This document shows, piece by piece, positions 19,101-27,098 of a stretch of DNA of 64,000 nt (its first letter is position 1; each line of letters starts with the position of its first letter). A program made the position numbers and the translations under genes. The stretch lies in the NCBI GenBank assembly GCA_049515555.1, contig JBEKTY010000015.1, positions 41,425-105,424 of the forward strand, read 5' to 3'. Source of the DNA: JBEKTY01 sp049515555. GTDB taxonomy: Bacteria; Planctomycetota; Planctomycetia; Pirellulales; Thermoguttaceae. The notes beneath the pieces were generated by a model. It worked only from the letters and a program-made list of their open reading frames with translations. It did not search any database and was not told the origin of the DNA.

Positions 19101-19662
19101 CCAGGCCGGCGTGTTGCCCATCGACTGGCCGAAGTTTTTCGAGCGGATCCCCACGGGCAGCGAGCCGGCGTGGCTGGCCGACGTGGCCCGCGAGGCCCGC
19201 AGCGCCGCCCCCGCCGCGGCCCACAGCGGTCCGCCGGTGCTGTTGGAACAACTCCAGGCCGTCACGCCCGGTGAGCGGCTGGCGCTAGCCGTTACGCAAC
19301 TGCGGCAGCAGGCGGCGCGGGTGCTGGCGATGAGCGACGCGGAGCTTCCCGATCCGCGGCGCCCGCTTAACGAGCTGGGTTTCGATTCGCTGACGGGCGT
19401 GGAGTTCTGCAATGGCGTAGGCCGGTCGATCGGCCAGCATTTGAACCCCACGCTGTTGTTCGATTATCCCACGCTTGAAGGTCTGGCCGGCCACGTCGTG
19501 CGGACGATTCTGCAACTGGAGTGCCAGGGAGAATCCGCGGACGGCAAGCCCGCGGAGCCCCCCCCCGAGGTCCGCGAGCAAGTATTGGCCGACGTGGAAG
19601 TCATGTCGGAGGACGAGATGGACGCGCTGGTCCGACGGCAGTTGGAGACGCTCCAACCGTGA
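13123..19662 (+). CDS. type I polyketide synthase, fully reducing module: KS-AT-DH-ER-KR-ACP
   Basis: I chose ATG 13123, preceded by GAGG; a GTG at 13102 is also in frame. The 2179-residue protein carries, in order: an N-terminal coiled docking segment (1-30); KS (32-455) with the triad Cys202 (DTACSSS), His337 (EAHGTGT) and His377 (NVGH); AT (560-870) with Ser649 (GHSVG) and HAFH at 749-752, the malonyl-CoA signature; DH (924-1200) with His955 (DHKIQGAVVMP) and Asp1122; a structural KR half; ER (1440-1755) with HAASGGVGLAAVQ; KR (1770-1955) with Ser1908, Tyr1921 and the B-type LDD motif; and ACP with Ser2089 (GFDSL). The C-terminus (MSEDEMDALVRRQLE) looks like a docking helix. All reductive residues are present, so one extension should leave a saturated chain. 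Whether it acts once or iteratively is not visible. It sits between the FAAL and the hybrid PKS-NRPS. Confidence 0.95.
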   Translation: MASEQLTPLQNAVLLVMQTQAKLAAFERAQTEPVAVVGMGCRFPGGGNPAAFWNLLRSGAEAVREVPPDRWNIDDYYDPDPSAAGKMNTRWGGFLDGVHEFDADFFGISPREAVRVDPQHRLLLEVAWEALEDAGLPAGSVARTRAGVYIGVIGNDYALLQSRDVDDLDIFSGTGSSHAILANRLSYVLDLNGPSITLDTACSSSLVTVHLACQSLRRRETDLALAGGVNLILSPEMTITLTKAYMMAPDGRCKTFDAAANGYVRGEGCGLVVLKRLSDALSAGNRILAVIRGSAVNHDGRSNGLSAPNGPAQEAVIRAALADARLTPQQINYIEAHGTGTRLGDPIEIEALRTVLCGGRPADQPLLLGSVKTNVGHLESAAGIAGLIKIILMLRHGEIPPHLNLRTLNPLLKLDQSPMQIPTALRPWDPGAEPRRAGVSSFGFGGTNSHIILEEPPAARPRTPAADRPRHLLTIAARSPQALVELAGRYADFTAANAGVSLADLAYTANHGRTPFAHRTAVVAASLQEARDRLRAFCADPAGSGAPQGEAANGAPRVGFLFTGQGAQYAGMGNALYHSQPTFRAAIDRCAEALQSELDRPLLALFDPLAGTLLDQTGYTQPAMFAFQYALAMLWQSWGVRPSAVMGHSVGEFAAACIAGVFSLEDGLRLIAQRARLMQSLPAGGLMAAVLAPEPLLSPILADYQGRITVAALNGPDNTVISGDEPAVREALARFDAQGLKSKTLVTSHAFHSHRMEPILERLRQAAAPITVGPPQVPIIANLTGRAADKHTYADPAYWSRHARSAVRFAEGMQALAAGCEILLEIGPSPVLIGMGRRCLPDIERVWLPSLRPGRDDWQTLLESLAQLYVRGVKIDWAGFDRGYDRRLVELPTYPFQRKTFRSGPMPGAWHTSVASQRDGAPVHPLLGRRLLAAVSERVFESQIAAQRPALLADHKIQGAVVMPGAAYLEMALAASAAVFGQPCCVCGMSLREPLLLDKAAKTVQTILSPEGPQTAQFRVVSLKETDDGEPVFVTHAAGRVEAPAAPGDPVDMEAQRARFTGEPRDDAWRVEALRKSGLEPGPTFSWTPLHWVQQHDALAEVREPQPADRAEEYFAHPGLLDAAFQLLGAALPGAGTGIDAYVPMSVDRLQWFDRPQGPSRYLVSLTSLEGNSAVGDARLVDLTGRVLMKLEGVRLRRVPRDWLARLIAGPLPDWCYTLNWVPQPVAPSAEPAPPEAGRWLIFDSRDGAGAALAQRLQQEGRPSTLVPCDVDPAARAAAVVTAGADAESKLRGIVYLTGLDADGTPDALDFAAARDCGWGGLLDVVHAMAQLKGADVPRLWVATRGAQAAGERPLPLALAQSPVWGLGRVIAAEFPGMLSTRIDLDPEDRPAAVQRLAEEIAWNQREDQVAYRGGQRLVARLQRLRHAGAEGLEVPRGQPYRLEITSRGQLDNVLLRPVVRQQPRPGQIEIRVRATGLNFRDVLNVLDLYPGDPGPLGGECAGEVVTVGEGVQGFKPGDSVVALAPASFASHVVTLAEFAAAKPEHLSCAEAATIPICFATVELALRRLGRMQPGERVLIHAASGGVGLAAVQIARRLGLQIFATAGSPRKREYLKTLGIEHVFDSRSTDFAAQIMEATAGQGIDLVLNSLTGETIAASLSVLRAGGRFMELGKTDLWDQARVDEFRPGVTFYPIALDRMMAEEPAAVGRLIRDVMAQFAEKTLTPLPLRTFRIQQTVQALRLMARAEHIGKVVIQAAPAAEAAERGLALRGDASYLVTGGLGGLGLKLARWLVDRGARCLILVGRSAPSEEACRQIAELQQGGARVVVRSCDVGDRAAVADLLSGIAAGLPPLRGIFHLAGILDDGVLREQTRERFDRVMAPKACGAWYLHELTGDVPLDLFVLFSSAAALLGSPGQGNYAAANAVLDALAHHRRWQKRPALSVNWGSWADVGMAAKLKQSEGRRWSAAGVGWIDPAKGLQTLEQLIAEDYAQAGVLPIDWPKFFERIPTGSEPAWLADVAREARSAAPAAAHSGPPVLLEQLQAVTPGERLALAVTQLRQQAARVLAMSDAELPDPRRPLNELGFDSLTGVEFCNGVGRSIGQHLNPTLLFDYPTLEGLAGHVVRTILQLECQGESADGKPAEPPPEVREQVLADVEVMSEDEMDALVRRQLETLQP

Positions 19663-19735
19663 AATGGGCCGCCCGGCCCCGGGGCTTCCGCCGCGCGGCG
19701 CGGCGCTTGACGGCTCAACGTGGAGATCGCGCGAG

Positions 19736-22700
19736 ATGGACTCGGTAAGCAAGCGTCTGGAAGGCATGACACCGCTGCAGCGGGCGGTGTTCGCGCTGAA
19801 GGAAACGCAGACGCGGCTGGAAACATTCCAGCGGCAGCGGAGCGAGCCGATCGCGATTGTGGGCATGGCCTGCCGTTTTCCCGGCGGCGCCCACGACGCC
19901 GCTTCGTATTGGCGGCTGTTGTGCCAGGGCGTGGACGCCATCCGCGAGGTTCCGCCCGACCGCTGGGACGTGGACGCTTATTACGACCCCGACCCGGCCG
20001 CCCCCGGAAAGATGAACACGCGCTGGGGGGGATTTCTCGAGCGGATCGACGAGTTCGACAACCATTTCTTCGGCATTTCCGATCGCGAGGCGGCGCGGAT
20101 CGACCCGCAACAACGCATCCTCCTGGAGCTGGCCTGGGAGGCCTTGGAGAACGCCGGGGTGCCGCCCGGCACGCTCCGCGGCTCGCGGACCGGAGTGTTC
20201 ATCGGCATCGCCATGAGCGAGTACGGGATGATGCTCTCGGCCGACCGCGGGCAGACCGACGGCTATGCGGCCGCGGGCACCGCGCTGTGCCTGGCCGCCA
20301 ACCGCCTGTCGTTCGCCTTCGGCCTGCATGGACCGAGCTTGTCGCTCGATACCGCCTGCTCGTCGGCCCTGGTGGCCGTGCACCTGGCCTGCCAGCACAT
20401 CCGCGCCGGCGAGTGCGACGCGGCCCTGGCCGGCGGCGCAAATCTGCTGCTGTCGCCCGCCGGCACGATCCACCTGACCAAGGCCGGATTCTGCGCGTCC
20501 GACGGCCGCATCCGGGCCTTCGACGCCGCGGCCACCGGCTACGTCCGCAGCGACGGGGTGGGAATCGTGCTGCTCAAGCCGCTCAGCGCGGCCCTGCGCG
20601 ACAACGATCCGATCCATGCCGTCATCCTCGGCAGCGCCGTCAACCAGAACGGCACCAGCAACGGGCTGACGGCCCCCAGTCGCCCCGCCCAGGAGTTGGT
20701 GCTCCGCGAGGCCTACAGCCGGGCCAAGGTCTCGCCGGGCCTGGTGCAATACGTCGAGGCCCAAGGCACGGGCACGCGCCTGGGCGATGCCATGGAGGCC
20801 CTGGCCCTGGGCAACGTCCTGCGCGACGGCCGGCCGCCGGACAGCCCTTGTGCCATCGGCTCGGTGAAGACGAACCTCGGCCACATGGAAGCCGCGTCGG
20901 GGGTTGGCAGCCTGATGAAGGCCGTTTTGGCCCTGGAACATCGCCAGTTGCCGCCTAATTTGCACTTTCAAACGCCCAGCCCCGACATTCCTTTCGACCA
21001 GTTGCCGCTGCGGGTGGTGCGCGAGCTTGAGCCCTGGCCGGAGTCGGCGGGACCGAGACTGGCGGGAGTCAGCGCGTTTGGGTTCGGCGGAAGCAACGCC
21101 CACGTGGTGCTGCAAGAGGCCCCGCCGCTGGTGGCCGGCGCGGGATCGGCGCCGGCGGCGCGCGACTACCTGCTGCCGCTGTCGGCCCGCACCGAGAAGG
21201 CGCGCGAGGAGCTGGCCCGGCGCTACGTCGACTTCTTGCGCCATGATCCGCCGGCCTGGGCCGACGTGTGCTATACGGCCGCCCGTCGCCGGGAGCACCA
21301 CGATTGCCGCCTGGCTGTGCTGGCCGACTCGCCCGCACAAGCCGCGGACCTGCTGGAGGCCGCTGTGGGCGGCGAGTCGTCGCCGGGCGTTTTCCGCGGG
21401 CGCAAGCCCTACGGCCGCGATCTGCGGATTGCGCTACTGTACGACGATCGCCCCGAGAATTGGTTGCCGCACCTGGAGGGGCTGATCGACTCCGTTGCCG
21501 GCCTGGCCGAAACGCTGGAACAGATCGACCCGGTGGTGCAAAGCAGCTTGGGCTGGTCGCCGAGCGACCGTCTGAAGAGCGGCGGCGGATGGGGCCGGCC
21601 GGGCGATGCGCGGGCGGCCCTGCTGGCGCTCCAGTGCGCGCTGGGCGCCTGGTGGCGCGGCGCGGGGATCACGCCCTGCGCGGTCCTGGGCCGCGGCGTG
21701 GGCGAGCTGGCGGCGGGCTGTGCGGCCGGAATCCTTACTATGGATGAAGCCCTGCGGATCGTCGCCACGGCGGACGGGCCCGCTGCCGCCGCTGCGTGCG
21801 CGCCGGCAGCCCGGGCGGCGGGGCTGCCCTTCTTCTCGGCGCTGGACGGGCAGATGCATCGTGGCCCGGAGTTGGATGCCGCCCATTGGCAAGCGTGCCT
21901 GGGTGGGTCCCCGCGATGGTCCGAGGCGGTCGAGGCCCTGCGACGCCGGCAGATGGACGTTTACCTCGAGGTCGGCGTCGGCACGCTTGCCGCCTGGCTG
22001 GCTCCCCAAATCCCCAAATCCCTAAATCCCCAAATCCCTAAATCCCCAAATCCCCAAATCCCCAAATCCCCGCTTGTCATATCGACGTTGAGCCGGCCGG
22101 GCCAGGGCGCCCGGGACGTGCTCATGGCGGTGGGGGCGTTGTACGCCGTCGGGGCCGACACGGCCTGGAGCCGGATCGCGCGGTCCGAAGGGCATTGCGT
22201 GTCCACGCCCAACTATCCTTGGCAGCGTCAGCGGCTGTGGGCCGTGTCGAAGCCGGCCGCGGCGGAAGCTGCCAGTCCGGCCGTCGTGCCGGGTCCGGCC
22301 GCCCCGATGGCTTCCCCAGACGGCCCGGAAGCGGCCGCGCCACAGCCGCGGCCCGATCTGACCGTCCCCTACGTCGCCCCGCGCAATGCGTTGGAAGAAG
22401 ACTTGGCCGCGGCCTGGGCGGCCGTGCTGAGGCTCGAGCGCGTCGGCATTCACGACAACTTCTTCGAGCTGGGCGGCGATTCGCTCATGGTGACCGTGCT
22501 GGTCAACCGCTTGCAGCAGCAGTTGGACACGGATCTGCCGCTGCGCGACATGTACCAGTCGCCGACCGTGGCTGCGCTGGCCGAGCGGCTGGCGGCGGGT
22601 GCGTCGGAAGGCAAGCGTCCGCGGCGGGCGCCGATCGTGCGGCTGCCGCGTGAGGGCCCCTTGACCCCTTCGCTTACCCAGGAGGCGCTGTGGTTCCTGG

Positions 22701-25700
22701 ACCAGTTGGAGCGCGATCGCCCGACGTATACGGTGTATCCGGCCTTGCGGATCAAGGGGCGGCTGGACTTGCCCGTGCTGGAGCGGGCCCTTAACGAGAT
22801 CCTGCGGCGGCACGAGGCCCTGCGGACGCGGTTCCCCGAGATCGACGGTCGGCCGATGCAGGTCGTCGAGCCGGCGGAGTTCCGGCCGTTGCCGGTGGTC
22901 GATCTTTCGGGGTTGCCTCCGGCGGAGCGGCAATCGGGCCTGGATCGCTGGATTGCCGAGGAGGCCGAGCGGCCCATCAACTTGCAGACCGGCCCGCTGA
23001 TTCGCGCCACGCTCGTGCGGCTGTCCGACGAGGAGCACGTGCTGGTGGCCGCGGCGCACCACATTATTTACGACGGCTGGTCGCTGGCGGTAATGAGCCG
23101 CGAGCTGACGATCCTGTACACGGCCTACGGCGCGGGGCGACCGTCGCCCTTGCCCGAGCTGTCGATCCAGTACGCCGACTTCGCCGCCTGGCAGCGGCAG
23201 CTCTTGCAGGGCGAAACCCTGGAGCGCTTGCGGTCGTACTGGGTGCAACAGCTTTGCGGAGTGCCGCCGCTGGCACTGCCGGCCGATCTGCCGCGGCCGG
23301 CCGTTCGCACCACGCGGGGCAGCACGCTGCCGTGCGATCTTACGCCTGAGCTCAGCGCGGCGGTGCGCGATTTCTGTCGCCGCGAGGGGGCCACGCCCTT
23401 CATGGTGCTCCTGGCGGCGTTCGAGATGCTGCTGGCCCGCTATGCCGGTCAGGAGGATTTCGCCGTCGGCGCGCCGGTGGCCAACCGCATGCAACCCGAG
23501 ACCGAGCCGCTGATCGGCTGCTTCATCAACATGGTGGTGCTGCGGAACGATCTGTCGGGCGATCCGGGCCTGCGCGAGGTGGTTAGCCGCCTGCGGCAGG
23601 TGGCGCTAGGGGCTTACGAACATCAGGAATTGACGCTGGATCGCGTGGTCGACGCGCTGCGTCCGCCGCGCGACGTCAGCCGCCACCCGCTGTTCCAGGT
23701 GATGTTCGTCTTGCAGAACAACGAGCCGCCGTCGCTGGCCAGCCTGGGCCTGGACGTGGAGCTGCTGACGGACGTGTCGAACGGGCGGCTGGCGTTTTTC
23801 GAGCTTACGCTGGGCTTCGGCGACACGAGCCAGGGTTTTCGCGGCTCGATCAACTTCAACACCGATCTGTTTCGCCCCGCCACGATCGAGCGCATGGCAC
23901 GGCACTACCAGGTACTGCTGGCGGAGGCCCTGCGCGATCCGGATTGTCCGCTGGGGTCGCTGCCGCTGGTGCGGGAGCACGAGCGAAGCGTGGTGCTGGC
24001 CGATTGGAATTGCACGGCGACCGACTACCCGCGCGAGGTCTGCATGCACGAGCTGTTCGAGCGGCAGGCCCGCGCGGCGCCCGACGCGGTGGCCCTGGTG
24101 GATGGGCCCCAGCAGTGCACGTACGCCGAGCTGGAGCGGCGGGCCAATCAGTTGGCCCACGAGCTGCGGGCCCGCGGCGCCGGGCCGGAGCGCCTGGTGG
24201 CGGTGCGCCTGCCGCGCTCCGCCGGATGGGCGGCGGCGCTGCTGGGCGTGCTCAAGGCCGGCGCGGCCTACTTGCCCTTGGACCCCCATCTGCCGGCCGA
24301 GCGGCTGCGATTCGCGCTGGAAGACGCGCGGGTCGATTGCATCGTGACGCTGGAGGGCCTCGCGGCCGATCTGCCGCCCGGCTTGCCCCACGTCGTCCGG
24401 CTGGACGCCGACGCCGGGCAGATCGCCGAGCGCCCGACGGACGCCCCGCCGCGCACGGCCACCCCCCGCAATCTGGCTTACGTGATCTACACGTCCGGCT
24501 CGACGGGCCGGCCGAAGGGGGTGATGATCGAGCATCAGGCCCTGGTGAACTATGCCCTGGCGGCGGCCGACAAGTACCGCATCACGGCCGCCGATCGCGT
24601 GTTGCAGTTCGCCTCGGCCAGCTACGACGCCCACGTCGAGGAGCTTTATCCATGCTGGGCGCGCGGGGCGACGCTCGTGCTGCGCAACGAGGAGATGCTC
24701 GATTGCAAACGCTTCCTCGACCTGTGCGACGAGTGGCGGCTCTCGTTCGTCACGCTGCCCACCGCGTTCTGGCATGAGCTTACGGCGGCCATGCAGGCCG
24801 AAAAGCTGGCCCTTCCGGCCACGCTGCGGACGCTGGTGATCGGCGGCGAGCAGGCCCTGCCGCAGCGCGTGGCGGCCTGGTTCGAGTGCGTGGGCGAGCG
24901 CGTGCGGCTGCTGAACACTTACGGCCCGACGGAAACGACCGTGGTGGCCACCGGCACGGAGCTGTGCCGCGACGACGGCCGCCAGGAGCGATTGCCGATC
25001 GGCCGGCCGCTGGCGAACATGCGGGCGTACGTGCTCGATGCCCGGCGGCAACCGCTTCCCGTCGGCGTGCGCGGCGAACTGTACATCGGCGGCGCGAGCC
25101 TCGCCCGGGGTTACTTGAACTCCCCTGAACTGACGGCCCAGCGTTTCGTGGCCGATCCGTTCGCCGGGCAGCCCGGCGCGCGGATGTACAATACGGGCGA
25201 CGCGGTGCGCTGGCGGCCCGACGGCCAATTGGAGTTCCTGGGGCGAACGGACCAGCAGGTGAAGATTCGCGGGTTCCGCATCGAGCCCGGCGAGGTGGAG
25301 CGGGTGTTGCACGAGCATCCGGGGGTGGCGGAGGCGGCCGTGGTGGCCCGCGAGCGGACGCCCGGCAATTTGCAATTGGCGGCCTACGTGTGCGGCCGCG
25401 GAGGCGCGTCGCCCGCGGCGGAGCAGTTGCGGCGCTTCCTGGCCCAGCGGCTGCCCGAATTCATGATTCCCGCGGCATTCGTCGTTTTGGATGCGCTGCC
25501 CACCACCAACAGCGGTAAGATCGATCGCCGCGCGCTGCCGCCGCCGGAGTGGGGCGTCTCCAGCCGCGCTCCCGGCGCCGCGCCGCGCACCGCCACCCAG
25601 CGGCAGCTTGCGGCGATCTGGTGCGAGCTGCTGGGCATCGAAGCCGTGGGCGCCGAGGACGACTTCTTCGACCTGGGCGGCCATTCGCTGTTGGCCTTGC

Positions 25701-27064
25701 GGCTGATGTCGCGGGTGCGCGAGCAGTTCGCCGTGGAACTGCCGTTGGTGCGGCTGTTCACCGCGCCCACGCTGGCCGCCTTGGCCGAGAGCATCGACCT
25801 GACGCGGCAAGGAAGCGCGGCCGGCGCCGCGGACCGGGGACCGGCCACGGATTGGCAGGCCGAAACCGAGCTGGACGCCGCCGTTCGCGTAACACCGCAG
25901 CTCCGGCCGGTCGAGGCCCCGCCCGCGCACGTGCTGCTCACGGGGGCTACCGGCTTCCTCGGTGCGTTCCTGCTCCGCGAGCTGCTGCGGCGCACGCCGG
26001 TCCGGGTGCATTGCCTGGTCCGCTCCAGGAGCGACGAGGAAGCCCGGCAGAAGATTCTTCGCAACCTGGCCCAGTACGAGCTGGACGTCGCCGACGCCCT
26101 GGAGCGGATCGTGCCTGTCTGCGGCGACCTGGCGGAGCCGCGGCTGGGGCTGCCGGAAGAGCAATTCCAGACGCTGGCCGCCCAGCTCGACGCAATCTGT
26201 CACAACGGGGCCCAAGTCGGTCCGTTCTATCCCTACCGCGTGCTGAAGCCGGCCAACGTGCAGGGAACGGCGGAAGTCCTCCGGCTGGCGACGCAGGTCA
26301 AGATCAAGCCGCTTCATTTCGTATCGACGATCTCGGTGTTCGAGGCCCCGCAGTACCAGTCGGGCGAAGAGCTCGACGAGAACTCGCCGCTGCTGACCAT
26401 CGACGGACTCACCGGCGGATACGCGCAGAGCAAGTGCGTTGCCGAGAAGCTGGTGCGGGAGGCCGGCAACCGCGGCCTGCCGGTGGTGGTTTATCGCCCG
26501 GGGAGGATCACCGCCGAATCGACCAGTGGCGTGGCCAACGCGGCCGACCAGACGACCCTGCTCCTCAAGTTGTGCATCGACCTGGGAGCGGCCCCCCAGA
26601 CCGACGCCGAGATTGACATGACGCCGGTGGATTACGTGGCGCGGGCGATCGTCGCGCTGGCCAGCGCGCCGGGGTCGATCGGCCGGACCTTCCACCTCAT
26701 GAATCCGCAGCCGGTACCCGTGCGCGAGGTGTACCGGGCAATCCGCGCATCGGGCTACGACCTGCAGGAAGTGCCCTTCAGCCGCTGGCGGACCATGGTC
26801 ATCCAGCGCGGGGCAGGCTCGGCAGACACGGTGTTGGCCGCCTTGTCGCACCTGCTGCTGGTCGAGCTGCCCGACGAGGCTGCCGAGGCTACCGCCCAGC
26901 CGCAGCCTCCGCCGTTGCGGATCGGCTGTGTCCAGACGGTGCAGGCGCTGCAGGGGGGTGCGGTGAGTTGCCCCGCGGTCGACTGCGGCGTGCTGATGAA
27001 GTATTTTGAATATCTGGGCCGCCGAGGGTTTCTCGGCCCACCAGAGGGCAGATTAGGGATTTAG
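19736..27064 (+). CDS. hybrid PKS-NRPS: KS-AT(degenerate)-PCP-C-A-PCP-thioester reductase
   Basis: The start is ATG 19736 with GGAG 10 bases upstream; the frame is open further upstream but overlaps the PKS gene. The 2442-residue protein has a docking helix (TPLQRAVFALKETQ) and KS (35-460) with Cys208 and His383, but Gln343 where EAHGTGT needs His (EAQGTGT). The AT-like region (470-835) has GRG at 652-654 in place of GHS, so the Ser nucleophile is missing, plus a repeat-derived PQIPKSPN tract at about 757-779. PCP1 has Ser916 (GGDSL). The condensation domain (960-1400) has HHIIYDG at 1108. The adenylation domain (1429-1945) has TSGSTGRPKG near 1586. PCP2 has Ser1984 (GGHSL). The terminal reductase (2065-2440) has GATGFLG near 2070, Tyr2229 and Lys2233. 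It should attach one amino acid to the acyl chain and release it by NAD(P)H reduction as an aldehyde or alcohol. My manual adenylation code is D-A-E-T-V-G-T-V-V-K, with no confident substrate. Confidence 0.95.
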   Translation: MDSVSKRLEGMTPLQRAVFALKETQTRLETFQRQRSEPIAIVGMACRFPGGAHDAASYWRLLCQGVDAIREVPPDRWDVDAYYDPDPAAPGKMNTRWGGFLERIDEFDNHFFGISDREAARIDPQQRILLELAWEALENAGVPPGTLRGSRTGVFIGIAMSEYGMMLSADRGQTDGYAAAGTALCLAANRLSFAFGLHGPSLSLDTACSSALVAVHLACQHIRAGECDAALAGGANLLLSPAGTIHLTKAGFCASDGRIRAFDAAATGYVRSDGVGIVLLKPLSAALRDNDPIHAVILGSAVNQNGTSNGLTAPSRPAQELVLREAYSRAKVSPGLVQYVEAQGTGTRLGDAMEALALGNVLRDGRPPDSPCAIGSVKTNLGHMEAASGVGSLMKAVLALEHRQLPPNLHFQTPSPDIPFDQLPLRVVRELEPWPESAGPRLAGVSAFGFGGSNAHVVLQEAPPLVAGAGSAPAARDYLLPLSARTEKAREELARRYVDFLRHDPPAWADVCYTAARRREHHDCRLAVLADSPAQAADLLEAAVGGESSPGVFRGRKPYGRDLRIALLYDDRPENWLPHLEGLIDSVAGLAETLEQIDPVVQSSLGWSPSDRLKSGGGWGRPGDARAALLALQCALGAWWRGAGITPCAVLGRGVGELAAGCAAGILTMDEALRIVATADGPAAAAACAPAARAAGLPFFSALDGQMHRGPELDAAHWQACLGGSPRWSEAVEALRRRQMDVYLEVGVGTLAAWLAPQIPKSLNPQIPKSPNPQIPKSPLVISTLSRPGQGARDVLMAVGALYAVGADTAWSRIARSEGHCVSTPNYPWQRQRLWAVSKPAAAEAASPAVVPGPAAPMASPDGPEAAAPQPRPDLTVPYVAPRNALEEDLAAAWAAVLRLERVGIHDNFFELGGDSLMVTVLVNRLQQQLDTDLPLRDMYQSPTVAALAERLAAGASEGKRPRRAPIVRLPREGPLTPSLTQEALWFLDQLERDRPTYTVYPALRIKGRLDLPVLERALNEILRRHEALRTRFPEIDGRPMQVVEPAEFRPLPVVDLSGLPPAERQSGLDRWIAEEAERPINLQTGPLIRATLVRLSDEEHVLVAAAHHIIYDGWSLAVMSRELTILYTAYGAGRPSPLPELSIQYADFAAWQRQLLQGETLERLRSYWVQQLCGVPPLALPADLPRPAVRTTRGSTLPCDLTPELSAAVRDFCRREGATPFMVLLAAFEMLLARYAGQEDFAVGAPVANRMQPETEPLIGCFINMVVLRNDLSGDPGLREVVSRLRQVALGAYEHQELTLDRVVDALRPPRDVSRHPLFQVMFVLQNNEPPSLASLGLDVELLTDVSNGRLAFFELTLGFGDTSQGFRGSINFNTDLFRPATIERMARHYQVLLAEALRDPDCPLGSLPLVREHERSVVLADWNCTATDYPREVCMHELFERQARAAPDAVALVDGPQQCTYAELERRANQLAHELRARGAGPERLVAVRLPRSAGWAAALLGVLKAGAAYLPLDPHLPAERLRFALEDARVDCIVTLEGLAADLPPGLPHVVRLDADAGQIAERPTDAPPRTATPRNLAYVIYTSGSTGRPKGVMIEHQALVNYALAAADKYRITAADRVLQFASASYDAHVEELYPCWARGATLVLRNEEMLDCKRFLDLCDEWRLSFVTLPTAFWHELTAAMQAEKLALPATLRTLVIGGEQALPQRVAAWFECVGERVRLLNTYGPTETTVVATGTELCRDDGRQERLPIGRPLANMRAYVLDARRQPLPVGVRGELYIGGASLARGYLNSPELTAQRFVADPFAGQPGARMYNTGDAVRWRPDGQLEFLGRTDQQVKIRGFRIEPGEVERVLHEHPGVAEAAVVARERTPGNLQLAAYVCGRGGASPAAEQLRRFLAQRLPEFMIPAAFVVLDALPTTNSGKIDRRALPPPEWGVSSRAPGAAPRTATQRQLAAIWCELLGIEAVGAEDDFFDLGGHSLLALRLMSRVREQFAVELPLVRLFTAPTLAALAESIDLTRQGSAAGAADRGPATDWQAETELDAAVRVTPQLRPVEAPPAHVLLTGATGFLGAFLLRELLRRTPVRVHCLVRSRSDEEARQKILRNLAQYELDVADALERIVPVCGDLAEPRLGLPEEQFQTLAAQLDAICHNGAQVGPFYPYRVLKPANVQGTAEVLRLATQVKIKPLHFVSTISVFEAPQYQSGEELDENSPLLTIDGLTGGYAQSKCVAEKLVREAGNRGLPVVVYRPGRITAESTSGVANAADQTTLLLKLCIDLGAAPQTDAEIDMTPVDYVARAIVALASAPGSIGRTFHLMNPQPVPVREVYRAIRASGYDLQEVPFSRWRTMVIQRGAGSADTVLAALSHLLLVELPDEAAEATAQPQPPPLRIGCVQTVQALQGGAVSCPAVDCGVLMKYFEYLGRRGFLGPPEGRLGI
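22004..22071 (+). repeat. tandem octamer tract (CCCCAAAT/CCCTAAAT) x8 inside the PKS-NRPS gene
   Basis: Eight consecutive 8-base units alternate between CCCCAAAT and CCCTAAAT and end in CCCC. The tract is in frame and, because 24 bases make 8 codons, is read as an 8-residue period (PQIPKSPN). It lies in the AT-like region, which already lacks the catalytic Ser. On the complementary strand it carries nine G-runs, including five or more GGGG, so it could form a G-quadruplex. An inverted counterpart lies at 27052-27092. Confidence 0.9.
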
Positions 27065-27092
27065 GGATTTAGGGATTTGGGGGATTTGGGGG
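27052..27092 (+). repeat. inverted octamer tract (ATTTAGGG/ATTTGGGG) spanning stop codon and RBS
   Basis: The tract consists of a partial ATTAGGG, then ATTTAGGG, ATTTAGGG, ATTTGGGG, and a fourth ATTTGGGG with one extra G on each side. It is the reverse complement of the tract at 22004-22071. The TAG stop of the PKS-NRPS gene (27062-27064) lies inside it. The final G-run (27088-27092) lies 6 bases before the thioesterase ATG and can act as its Shine-Dalgarno sequence. Confidence 0.88.
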
Positions 27093-27098
27093 CAACGC

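Noticed and set aside
22004..22071. CRISPR-like array
   Set aside because: The units are 8 bases with no spacers, and no cas gene is present anywhere in the window.
23606..26851. 1081-codon minus-strand open frame opposite the PKS-NRPS gene
   Set aside because: Long antisense frames are expected opposite GC-rich coding DNA. It has no domain and is overlain by confident C, A and PCP domains on the plus strand.
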